64,000 nucleotides of DNA, taken from NCBI RefSeq assembly GCF_000023265.1, contig NC_013124.1, positions 930,001 through 994,000 on the forward strand, read 5' to 3'. Both the position numbers and the translations under genes were made by a program. Source of the DNA: Acidimicrobium ferrooxidans DSM 10331 (GTDB lineage: Bacteria > Actinomycetota > Acidimicrobiia > Acidimicrobiales > Acidimicrobiaceae). Numbering within the stretch: position 1 is the stretch's first letter; the number at the start of each line of letters is the position of its first letter. The notes under the pieces are model-generated. The model saw only the letters and a program-made list of their open reading frames with translations, was not told the origin of the DNA and ran no database searches. Below, piece by piece: positions 24,885 to 36,916 of the stretch.

Positions 24885-25878
24885 CGAGGCGGGCGCCGAG
24901 GCCTTCGATCGCGCCTTCGGGGCGCGCGTCGTGCGAGTGCGCGGACCGCTTCTGCCCACTCGGGCCCTGGCCGCCCGAGTTCGCGGGCTCGCACGCGAGA
25001 TCGACGCGGACCTCGTGGTGATCGACCCGATCTGGCCGCTCGGTGAGGTCGCGGCGAGCCTAGGGCTGGGGTGGGTTGGTGTCGCACACGGTGCGGAGCT
25101 CACGTTGCCGCTTCGACTGTGGCCGACGGCCGGTCGAATCCGAAGTGTGCTCGCGGGGGCGCTCGGCGTGGTGGCAGCGGGAGGTTTCGTCGCGCGCGCG
25201 CTCGATGGGGTGGTGCCGGCCGATGCGATCGCGACGGTGCCGCCGGGGGTGGATCTCGAACGCTTCTGCGTCGGCGATCGCGAGCGTGCGCGCAAGGACC
25301 TCATGGTGGACCCGGAGCGATCGCTCGTGCTGTTCGTCTCCCGTCTCGTCCCGCGTAAGGGCGCCCACATCGTCATCGACGCGGTTGCCCAGCTGCATCG
25401 GCCGGTGGAGCTGCACGTGGTCGGTGACGGGCGAAGCCGCAGTGCTCTCGAGCAGCGAGCGCGCCGTCGGGGAATCCTCGCGGTGTTCGAGGGGCGTGTG
25501 GCGCTGGATCGGCTGGTGGCGAGCTACCAGGCCGCCGACGTCGTCGCCTTTCCTGCGCACGATCGTTGGTTCGGTCTCGAGGAGGAGGGTTTCGGCATCG
25601 TCGCGCTCGAGGCGCAGGCCTGCGGCGTTCCCGTCGTGGTCGGCGTGAGCGGCGGGACCGCGGAGGCCGTCGATCCTGCGAGTGGACGGCTCGTCGCGAG
25701 TCGCCGTCCGAGGGCCTGGGCCGAGGCGATCGAGGAGCGTCTCGCTCACACGAGCCCTCCGGTCGCCGACGCGCGTGGCTTCGTGGAGCGTCATCACGGC
25801 TACGACCGGTTGGCCGACGAGTGGCATGCGGGACTCGAGCGCCTCGCGAGCCGTGGACGTACGGCCGGAAGCGGCTAA
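24769..25878 (+). CDS. GT4-family glycosyltransferase (PimB-like)
   Basis: 369 residues from ATG 24769; GGTGGGGAGG precedes it. The N-domain begins HVLVTNDFPPKIGGIQHYL, the acceptor-binding start seen in PimB-type mannosyltransferases. The C-domain has LFVSRLVPRKG and the donor-binding EGFGIVALEAQACGVPVV (EX7E). It probably transfers a sugar from a nucleotide donor to a lipid acceptor at the inner membrane face; the exact acceptor is inference. Confidence 0.85.
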   Translation: MRHVLVTNDFPPKIGGIQHYLGEIYRRLDPTSFVVVTRDEAGAEAFDRAFGARVVRVRGPLLPTRALAARVRGLAREIDADLVVIDPIWPLGEVAASLGLGWVGVAHGAELTLPLRLWPTAGRIRSVLAGALGVVAAGGFVARALDGVVPADAIATVPPGVDLERFCVGDRERARKDLMVDPERSLVLFVSRLVPRKGAHIVIDAVAQLHRPVELHVVGDGRSRSALEQRARRRGILAVFEGRVALDRLVASYQAADVVAFPAHDRWFGLEEEGFGIVALEAQACGVPVVVGVSGGTAEAVDPASGRLVASRRPRAWAEAIEERLAHTSPPVADARGFVERHHGYDRLADEWHAGLERLASRGRTAGSG

Positions 25879-25881
25879 CCT
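25876..25881 (+). promoter_or_regulatory. -10 box of the SRPBCC gene, probable leaderless start
   Basis: TAACCT lies 9 bases before ATG 25891 with no Shine-Dalgarno. It overlaps the stop codon of the glycosyltransferase gene. Confidence 0.45.
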
Positions 25882-25890
25882 GCACACATC

Positions 25891-26373
25891 ATGGAGGCCA
25901 CAGCTGAGTCGCGCGAGGTTCCTGCGCCGGTCGAGGCGCTGTTCGACGTCGTCGTCGACGTCGAACGCTATCCAGAGTGGGCCTCGGACATCCGAAGCGT
26001 GAGCGTGCTCGAGCGCGACGAGCATGGTCGGCCGCGTCGCGTCCACTTCCGTGCCGGCGCGTTCGGCCGGAGCGCGTCCTACACGCTGGTCTACGATGCG
26101 TCCAAAGCGCCGAACGAGCTGTCGTGGACGCAGGAGGAAGGCGACGTCACCGCGCGGCTCGATGGCCGGTATCAGTTCGAGCCGTTGGGGGACGACGTCA
26201 CGCGTGTCACCTATGAGCTGGCTGCCGACCTCGTCGTTCCGCTCCCCGGGTTCTTGAAGCGTCGGGCAGAGATGAAGATCGTGCACGCCGCGCTCGAGGA
26301 TCTGGCGCAACGGGTTCGCCAGCTCGGCTCCGCCGACGGATCGGCGGCGCGCACACCCGATCGCTCGCATTGA
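25891..26373 (+). CDS. SRPBCC/polyketide-cyclase-like protein
   Basis: 160 residues. The start (VPAPVEALFDVVVDVERYPEW) and the end (PGFLKRRAEMKIVHAALEDL) are the hallmarks of the START-like SRPBCC family. Members bind hydrophobic ligands in a deep cavity. No catalytic role can be deduced; in actinobacteria such genes often sit near lipid genes, which fits the glycosyltransferase upstream. Confidence 0.82.
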   Translation: MEATAESREVPAPVEALFDVVVDVERYPEWASDIRSVSVLERDEHGRPRRVHFRAGAFGRSASYTLVYDASKAPNELSWTQEEGDVTARLDGRYQFEPLGDDVTRVTYELAADLVVPLPGFLKRRAEMKIVHAALEDLAQRVRQLGSADGSAARTPDRSH

Positions 26374-26547
26374 TCGGTCGTGACGCACTCGCTTCACCAC
26401 TGAATCCATCGTCCCTGACCTTCGGCGTCCCTCACGACAGGGACGGCCATCGGCGCACGTCAGATGCACTACGCTGGGGTTCACAGCGACGCTGTGCGTC
26501 GGGTGTGGGGGAGCGGAGCCGTCTGGGGGTGCGGAATCCATGGCGAG
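26374..26547. other. Intergenic region upstream of aminotransferase
   Basis: It contains an inverted repeat, CGTCCCT-cacgac-AGGGACG, at about 26430-26449 that could end the upstream transcript. No T-tract follows. TACGCT near 26471 could be a -10 box for the next gene. Confidence 0.35.
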
Positions 26548-27786
26548 ATGTCGAGGATCTCGACCGATGAGCCGATCGGGGTCGACACACGGTTCGCAGC
26601 CCCGACGTCGGCGACTCGCGCAGGTGTCGAGCGCGGTGCGCGCATGATCGGCTGTGGGGGGCCCGCGCTGGGCGAGATGATCGATCTGGGCTTCGGCAAC
26701 CCCGACCTGCCTCCGCCTCAAGAGGCGCTGGCGGCGATCGCGGCCGAGCTCGCGCGGTCGCATCCTGCACGCTACGGCGACAGCGCTGGGACCGTCGCGT
26801 ATCGTGCCGGCGTCGCAGCCCTCTACGAGCGGCGTTGGGGCGTCAGCCTCGATCCCGACGCGGAGGTCACCCAGGTGCTCGGCGCCAAGGAGGGTCTGCA
26901 CCACGTGCTGGCGGTGCTCCCTCCGGGTCCTGTCGGGGTGCCGATGCCGAGCTACCCGACGCACCACGAGGCAGTGCTCGTCGCGGGGAGGCCCCTCGTC
27001 GGACTCGAGCTCGATCCCGACGATCGAGACGGGCGACACTTCATCGAGCGGGCCGCGGACTTGGCCCGCGCCGGCCGCGTTCGCGCGATCGTGCTGTCGT
27101 TCCCGCACAACCCCACGGGGGTCACGACGACGCGCGCGATGCTCGAGGAGTTGGTGGCCGCCGCGGTGGAGGCAGGGGTGACCCTCGTGCACGACTTCGC
27201 CTACTGGGCCACGGTGCTGGAGGAGCGCCCGAGCGTGAGCCTGCTCGAGATCCCCGAGGCGCGGTCGGTCGCGGTCGAGCTGGTGAGCCTGTCCAAGTCG
27301 CACTCGATGGCGGGATTTCGTGCGGGTGCGCTCGCTGGTTCTGGCGCTATCGTGCAGCGGGTACGCGCGCGCAAGCGCGCCTTCGACCACGGTCTGTCCC
27401 AACCGGTAGAGGCAGGAGCCCTGTGGGCGCTGCACGATGGCGACCGAGCGGCCGACGAGCTCGCACGTCGGTATCGGGTGCGGCGCGACGTGCTGGTGGC
27501 GGGCCTTCGCCGGCTCGGGTGGGGGCGGGTCGCGAATCCGGCCGGATCGATGTTCGTGTGGGCACAGCCTCGGGGCGGACTGGACGACGCCGGCGTGACG
27601 CGCCACCTCGTCGACGAGCACGGCGTCCTTCTCGGTGCGGGACGCGACTTCGGCGCCACGGAGGCGGGGTGGCTTCGCTTCTCGCTCATCGCCGAGCCCG
27701 AGGTGCTCGACGAGGCCGTTCGTCGTCTCGGCCAGTGCGCGCTGCTCGGGTCGGCGTCAGCGCCCGAGGGCTCGCTCGCGTCGTGA
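26548..27786 (+). CDS. PLP-dependent class I/II aminotransferase
   Basis: 412 residues if ATG 26548 is used; the frame is open back to 26464. The fold-type I sequence has GFGNPDLPPP, a PLP phosphate/ring region (FPHNPTGVTT), and the Schiff-base Lys in LSLSKSHSMAGFRAG. It most resembles AlaC / LL-diaminopimelate aminotransferase-like enzymes; the substrate cannot be fixed. The 3' end overlaps the convergent MocR gene by 30 bp. Confidence 0.82.
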   Translation: MSRISTDEPIGVDTRFAAPTSATRAGVERGARMIGCGGPALGEMIDLGFGNPDLPPPQEALAAIAAELARSHPARYGDSAGTVAYRAGVAALYERRWGVSLDPDAEVTQVLGAKEGLHHVLAVLPPGPVGVPMPSYPTHHEAVLVAGRPLVGLELDPDDRDGRHFIERAADLARAGRVRAIVLSFPHNPTGVTTTRAMLEELVAAAVEAGVTLVHDFAYWATVLEERPSVSLLEIPEARSVAVELVSLSKSHSMAGFRAGALAGSGAIVQRVRARKRAFDHGLSQPVEAGALWALHDGDRAADELARRYRVRRDVLVAGLRRLGWGRVANPAGSMFVWAQPRGGLDDAGVTRHLVDEHGVLLGAGRDFGATEAGWLRFSLIAEPEVLDEAVRRLGQCALLGSASAPEGSLAS

Positions 27787-29145
27787 GGCCGTGGTATCGA
27801 GGCGCGCTCGCTCGAGGTAGGCGAGCACCTCGTCGAAGTCGTGGTGGGGCTCGGCCAGCGTGATGCGCACGGCGCCGGCGAACGACGAGGCGAGGGTGAA
27901 GGCGGCGCCTGGCACGGTGCGCACGCCGTGGGCGGCGAGCTCGAGGGCGATGAGCGCCTCGGGATCGGGCGGGAGCCATGCGTTGACGCCGTCTCCCGTC
28001 AGGTTGCGACCCAGCGCATCGGCGAGGCGCTCCCGTCGGGCTGCGTAGGTGGCACGGGCGTGCTCGAGGCGCTCCGTCTCCTCGGGGGCCTCGAGCATCG
28101 CGGCGAGCAGCGCCTGGAGGAGTTTCGGCGACCACGACGGGCCGAGGCTGCGCGCGTGCTCGAGCGCGTCGCGTCGGTCGGCATCGGTGATGATCGCGGC
28201 GAGGCGCAGGTCGGGCCCGTGGGACTTCGAGAAGCTGAGCACGTACGCACTCGCGGGATGGAGCCCTGCGAGGCTCGCCAACAGCGTCGAGGCGACGAGC
28301 CCGGAGTGATCGTCCTCGATCACGAGGACGTCGGGGCGTGGGGCGAGGGCTGCTGCCAGCGCATCGCGACGCTCGCCGCTCACCGTCGCGCCGGTCGGGT
28401 TGTGCGCGCGGGGCTGGATGATCACCGCGCCAAGCTCGGGGCGTGCGGCGAGTCGCGCAAGGTCGCTCGGGTCGGGGCCCTCGGCGTCGATCGGGAGGGG
28501 CCAGACGCTCAAGCCGTGGGCCTCGACGAGGTCGAAGAGCGCGGGAAAGCTCGGATCCTCCACGGCGACGGCGGTCGCGCTGGGAGCGACGGTGCCGAGG
28601 AGTCGGTCGATCGCCTCGAGGGCGCCATCGACGATCGTGGTGCCGGTGTCCGCTCGGAGCTGGAGGGCGGGTGGCAGCAAGGGGACGAGGACGTCGACGA
28701 GGGGTCCGAACACCGGTGGGTCCGCGTACGTCGCGGGAGCGAGCGGGGCGATGCGTGGGAGATAGGACACGGGGTCGGGGAGCAGGCGCGGATCGGGAGC
28801 GCCGGTGCCGAGGTCATAGCGTGCGGGCTGGGGCGGCGTCTGCTGCCATCGCCGAGGCCGACGGCGCGGTGGTGAGGCGACGAAGGTACCACGGCGGCCC
28901 TGGGCCGCGACGAGCCCCAAGCTGGCGAGCTGTGCCCAAGCAGCCGCCACCGTCGTCGGCGAGATCCCAAGGTCCGCGGCGAGCTGGCGAACAGGGGGCA
29001 AGCGCGTGCCTTCGGGAAGCTCACCGGCGCGAATCATGGTCGCGACCGTCGAGGCAACGGTGCGCACGCCGATCGTGCCGACGCTGCGACGGCGCAGCGC
29101 TGCCACCAGGGCGTCTGCCGCTGCGTCGTGCCCGAGATGCTCCAT
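27757..29145 (-). CDS. MocR-type GntR regulator with aminotransferase domain
   Basis: 462 residues from ATG 29145 (a TTG further upstream is less likely). An N-terminal GntR winged helix (EGTRLPPVRQLAADLGISPT, TVAAAWAQLASLGLVAAQG) is joined to an aminotransferase-like effector domain with HNPTGATVSG and LSFSKSHGPDLRLA. MocR proteins such as GabR and PdxR sense PLP or amino-acid-PLP adducts. It is divergent from an omega-aminotransferase and dehydrogenase pair, the arrangement of GabR-gabTD, so it probably controls them. Confidence 0.87.
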   Translation of the reverse strand: MEHLGHDAAADALVAALRRRSVGTIGVRTVASTVATMIRAGELPEGTRLPPVRQLAADLGISPTTVAAAWAQLASLGLVAAQGRRGTFVASPPRRRPRRWQQTPPQPARYDLGTGAPDPRLLPDPVSYLPRIAPLAPATYADPPVFGPLVDVLVPLLPPALQLRADTGTTIVDGALEAIDRLLGTVAPSATAVAVEDPSFPALFDLVEAHGLSVWPLPIDAEGPDPSDLARLAARPELGAVIIQPRAHNPTGATVSGERRDALAAALAPRPDVLVIEDDHSGLVASTLLASLAGLHPASAYVLSFSKSHGPDLRLAAIITDADRRDALEHARSLGPSWSPKLLQALLAAMLEAPEETERLEHARATYAARRERLADALGRNLTGDGVNAWLPPDPEALIALELAAHGVRTVPGAAFTLASSFAGAVRITLAEPHHDFDEVLAYLERARLDTTASRRERALGR

Positions 29146-29183
29146 GGCCCCAGCGTAGCAAGGAGCGCGCTCGTGATTTTCGT

Positions 29184-29196
29184 TTGTGTGGCACAA
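29184..29196. promoter_or_regulatory. Palindrome in the MocR/aminotransferase intergenic region
   Basis: TTGTG-TGG-CACAA is a perfect 5-bp inverted repeat with a 3-base centre between the divergent genes. GCCAGTACAAC 15-20 bases on resembles its right half in part. It is a candidate MocR operator. Confidence 0.4.
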
Positions 29197-29274
29197 CCCT
29201 GTGTCGCGTGCCAGTACAACGAAGTGCTACCATGCCGGAAACGGTCCGGATGCTCGGAGGAAGTGGAGGCGGCG

Positions 29275-30569
29275 ATGGACCTCATCGAACGGCATCGGCG
29301 GGTGCTCCCGTCATGGCTCAGTCTGTACTACGACGAGCCGATCGAACTCGATCGGGGCGAAGGATGCTGGGTGTGGGACGCGCACGGTGAGCGCTACCTC
29401 GACTGCTTCGGCGGCATCTTGACGACGAGCGTCGGTCACAACGTTCCCGAGATCGTGAGCGCGATCAGCGACCAGGCCGCTCGGGTGATCCACTCGTCGA
29501 CCCTGTATCTGAACCGGCCCATGATCGAGCTCGCCGAGCGTCTCGCCAAGGCGTCGGGCATTCCTGATGCCAAGGTGTTCTTCACGACCTCGGGCACCGA
29601 GGCGAACGACGCAGCCCTGCTCTTGGCGACGGCCGCCCTCGGGTCGAACCAGGTGTTCGCGCTGCGCAACTCGTACCACGGTCGCTCCTTCACGGAGATC
29701 GCGGTGACCGGGAACCGAACCTGGTCGCCGACGTCGTACTCGCCGCTCAGCGTCAGCTGGTTGCAGGGGGGTTCGAGGCTGCGCGGGCCGCTCGCGGGTC
29801 TCTCGGACGCCGAGTACGTCGCGCGTGGGGTCGCCGACTTGGAGGATGCGCTGCTGACGACGACGGCCGGACGGGTGGCTGCCCTCATCGCCGAGCCGAT
29901 CCAGGGAGTCGGCGGGTTCTGTCTCCCGCCGGATGGGTACTTCGGTGAGCTGTGGAGGGTGACCCAGCGCGAGGGGATTCTGTGGATCTCCGACGAGGTC
30001 CAGACCGGGTTCGGGCGTACCGGCGAGCATTTCTGGGGCTACGAGGCGCACGGGATCACGCCTGATCTCATCACGTTCGCCAAGGGTGTCGGCAACGGCA
30101 TGTCGCTCGCTGGCGTGATCGGGCGAGCGGAGGTGATGGACGCGCTCGGGACCAACTCCATCTCGACCTTTGGCGGTTCGCCGATCACGGCGGCGGCGGG
30201 CGTGGCGACGTTCGACTACATCATCGACCACGATCTCATGGCCAACGCGCGTGCGCGCGGCGCCGAGCTTCGCGAGGGGCTCGACGCGATCGCTCGATCG
30301 ACGCCCGCGATCGGAGAGGTGCGCGGCAAGGGCCTCATGCAGGGGGTCGAGCTCGTCTGGCCCGGTACGGTCGAGCCGGCGCCCGAGCTTGCCACACGCG
30401 CGCTCGAAGCGGCACGTCGCGAAGGCGTCCTGATCGGCAAGGGTGGTCTGCACGGCAACGTCCTGCGCATCGCACCGCCCATGACCATCTCGGCCGAGCA
30501 GATCGAGCACGCACTCGAGGCGTTCCGGCGGTCCTTCGCCGACCAGGCATTCCATGTGAAGGAGCAGTG

Positions 30570-30570
<1 letters not shown>
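29275..30570 (+). CDS. Class III omega-aminotransferase
   Basis: 431 residues from ATG 29275 (GGAGGAAGTGGAGG region upstream). Motifs include FFTTSGTEANDAALLLA, the Asp of ISDEVQTGFGRTG that contacts the PLP nitrogen, and the Schiff-base Lys in LITFAKGVGNGM. It resembles the AGXT2 / beta-alanine:pyruvate branch of the family. With a methylmalonate-semialdehyde-type dehydrogenase next, the pair could turn beta-alanine or beta-aminoisobutyrate into an acyl-CoA (inference). Confidence 0.85.
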
Positions 30571-32057
<1,487 letters not shown>

Positions 32058-32089
32058 GGTCGCGCTTCGGTGCCGGCTCACCGAAGCGC

Positions 32090-32095
32090 TAGGCT
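32090..32095 (+). promoter_or_regulatory. -10 box of queA, probable leaderless start
   Basis: TAGGCT lies 9 bases before GTG 32105 and no Shine-Dalgarno is seen. Confidence 0.45.
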
Positions 32096-32104
32096 CGGCG
32101 CCTC

Positions 32105-34341
<2,237 letters not shown>

Positions 34342-34349
34342 GCTCCTTG

Positions 34350-35861
34350 ATGAGTGCACGTCGGAGGGGTATGAGCAAGACGCGTTGGCTGTGGTCGGTG
34401 GTGCTGTCGGCGCTGGTCGCGGTGGCGGCATTCATCGGTGTCGTCGAGCTCGCTCACGATGGGCCGATCCTCGGACTCGACCTCCAAGGCGGGGCGAGCG
34501 TCGTCTACCGGCCTGCTCGACCGGTGTCGACGGCCATCTTGAACGAGACGATCGGCATCTTGCGCAACCGGGTCGATGGACTCGGGATCGCCGATCCGTC
34601 CATCGGTCAGCAGGGCAACGACATCGTCGTGGAGCTGCCAGGAGTTCGCGATCCGCGCCAGGCCTTGGCGCTGATCGGACAGACGGCGGTGCTGCAGTTC
34701 CGACCGGTCGAGTGTACGTGGGCTGCGTACGCCCCGACGAAGGGACAGCACGTCTCGGCCACTCGGCCACCGACGTCGTGCCCGACGAGCGCAGCCGGAC
34801 TCGCCGCCGAGGCCGCGGTGCCGACGACGCCGACGCAGGTCGCCCTCCACAGCCAGACGGCGGTGCTCGATCTTCGTCAGGGAACCCAGGTCGTCGGACG
34901 CTACCTCGTGGGGCCAGCCTTGCTCGACGGCAACGCCATCAAGAGCGTGTACGCGGCGCCCGACACCACCTCCTCGACCGGGTCATGGCTCGTCGACTTC
35001 ACCCTGACGCCGAAGGCCTCGCCGCTGTTCAATCAGATCGCGAAGACGTTCTACCAACGCCAGCTCGCGATCGTGCTCGATGGCACGGTGATCTCAGCCC
35101 CGCAGATCACCTCGACGTCGTTCAACGGACAAGGACAGATCACCGGCAACTTCACCGAGGCGCAGGCCAACAACCTTGCGCTCGTGCTGCGCTATGGCGC
35201 CCTCCCGGTGCAGCTGGTCCAGCAGACGGTGCAGACCGTCTCGCCGACCCTTGGTGCGAGCGCGCTCCGTGCGGGCCTCGTCGCCGGCGTCGTCGGCCTC
35301 ATCGCCGTGTTGCTCTACACCATCGTCTACTACCGAGTCCTCGGCGTCGTGGTCCTCGCAGGTCTCGTGGTGACGGCCGCGGCGGTCTGGGCGGTCGTCG
35401 CCTACCTGGGGAGGGCGGCGCAGCTCACGCTCGATCTGTCGGGCGTGACCGGTCTCATCGTGTCCATCGGCCTCATCACCGACTCCTACATCGTCTTCTT
35501 CGAACGGCTCAAAGACGAGATCCGTGAGGGGTCATCGATCGGGTATGCGGTCAAGGCGGGGTTCCAGAAGGCGTTTCGCACCATCATCGCGGCCGACCTC
35601 GTCTCGTTCATCGGCGCCGCCCTGCTGTGGTACTTCTCGATCGGTCAGGTGCGAGGGTTCGCGTTCTTCCTGGGGCTCGCGACGGTGGCCGACGTCGCCT
35701 CCGCCTGGTTCTTCACCCGACCGCTGGTCCTCATCGTCGGCGACGCCCTCGGCAAGACGCATCCCCGATGGCTCGGTGTGGGCCCGGTGCAGCTGCGCGA
35801 ACAGGCACCCGAGACGGCCATCTTGCGGCCACGGGCCAGAGTGAGTGGAAGTGAATCATGA
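34350..35861 (+). CDS. secD: Protein translocase subunit SecD
   Basis: 503 residues. An N-terminal membrane helix is followed by LGLDLQGGASVVYR (the D1 motif), a periplasmic P1 domain, and five helices with GLIVSIGLITDSYIVFFERLKDE. It uses the proton gradient with SecF to complete export. The start is ambiguous: ATG 34350 lies 5 bases after TAGGCT, while ATG 34371 follows GGAGGGG closely. A YajC gene, usually between tgt and secD, is absent. Confidence 0.94.
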   Translation: MSARRRGMSKTRWLWSVVLSALVAVAAFIGVVELAHDGPILGLDLQGGASVVYRPARPVSTAILNETIGILRNRVDGLGIADPSIGQQGNDIVVELPGVRDPRQALALIGQTAVLQFRPVECTWAAYAPTKGQHVSATRPPTSCPTSAAGLAAEAAVPTTPTQVALHSQTAVLDLRQGTQVVGRYLVGPALLDGNAIKSVYAAPDTTSSTGSWLVDFTLTPKASPLFNQIAKTFYQRQLAIVLDGTVISAPQITSTSFNGQGQITGNFTEAQANNLALVLRYGALPVQLVQQTVQTVSPTLGASALRAGLVAGVVGLIAVLLYTIVYYRVLGVVVLAGLVVTAAAVWAVVAYLGRAAQLTLDLSGVTGLIVSIGLITDSYIVFFERLKDEIREGSSIGYAVKAGFQKAFRTIIAADLVSFIGAALLWYFSIGQVRGFAFFLGLATVADVASAWFFTRPLVLIVGDALGKTHPRWLGVGPVQLREQAPETAILRPRARVSGSES

Positions 35862-36907
35862 GTCAGGTTCGCATCGTCGAAGATGCCTCACAGCTCAGCT
35901 GGTGGCGGCGTGTCGGGGCGGGCGCGACGCGCATTCGCTTCGTCGAACGGGCGCGGTGGTTCTGGGCGGTCTCGCTGGTCGTGATCGCGGTCGGCGCGGC
36001 GGCGCTCGGGATTCGCGGCCTGAACTTCGGTATCGATTTTCGTGGAGGCCTCGCCTGGCAGGTGAGTGCGCCGACGCTCAGCGTCACCCAGGCTCGTAGC
36101 GCCCTTGCCGGGCTCCCGCTCTCTGGCACCACGGTCGTCAGCTTGGGGACCGGTCAGCACCGAACCATCGAGGTGGAGGCGGATCTGCCGACCTCGGGTG
36201 CGCGAGCCCATGCGCTCGAGAACGAGGTCGCCGCTCGACTGGCTGCCGCAGCTCACCAGCCTTCGTCGGCGGTGGCGATCAACTACGTCGGTCCCACGTG
36301 GGGATCGCAGATCACCGACGCCTCCCTGAAGGCGCTCGTGGCCTTCTTCGTCGGCATCACGCTCTACATCTCGTTGCGCTTCGAGTGGAAGATGGCCCTG
36401 GCGGCGCTGATCGCGGTGATCCATGATCTCGTCGTCACGGTCGGGATCTATGCGCTCTCGGGGTTCCAGATCACGCCATCGACGGTGATCGCGGTGCTCA
36501 CCGTGCTCGGTTATTCGCTCTATGACACCATCGTCATCTTCGATCGCATCAAGGAGAACGTCGCGACGCACGTCGATCAGGCGGGGGAGATGACCTACTC
36601 GGAGGTGGTGGACCGCTCCGTCAATCAGATGCTCGCGCGGTCGATCAACACGAGCGTCGTCGCGGTGATACCGATCCTGTCCGTCTTGGTGGTGGGGGCC
36701 TACCTCCTCGGTGCGACGACCCTGCGCAACTTCGGCCTCGCCCTCGTGGTCGGCCTGACCAGCGGCGCGTACTCCTCGATCGCCATCGCATCGCCGATCC
36801 TCGCGTTCCTCAAGGAGCGAGAGCCCAGGTACCGACAGCTCAAGCGACGGATTGCCGCGCGTCGTATCGCACCTGCGACCGAGGCGGCGGGTACCATCGA
36901 TACGTAG
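35858..36907 (+). CDS. secF: Protein translocase subunit SecF
   Basis: 349 residues, six predicted helices; overlaps the secD stop (ATGA). It has GLNFGIDFRGGLAWQ near the N-terminus and the conserved VLGYSLYDTIVIFDRIKEN segment of SecF. It forms the SecDF complex. Confidence 0.95.
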   Translation: MSQVRIVEDASQLSWWRRVGAGATRIRFVERARWFWAVSLVVIAVGAAALGIRGLNFGIDFRGGLAWQVSAPTLSVTQARSALAGLPLSGTTVVSLGTGQHRTIEVEADLPTSGARAHALENEVAARLAAAAHQPSSAVAINYVGPTWGSQITDASLKALVAFFVGITLYISLRFEWKMALAALIAVIHDLVVTVGIYALSGFQITPSTVIAVLTVLGYSLYDTIVIFDRIKENVATHVDQAGEMTYSEVVDRSVNQMLARSINTSVVAVIPILSVLVVGAYLLGATTLRNFGLALVVGLTSGAYSSIAIASPILAFLKEREPRYRQLKRRIAARRIAPATEAAGTIDT

Positions 36908-36916
36908 GAGGGGGCG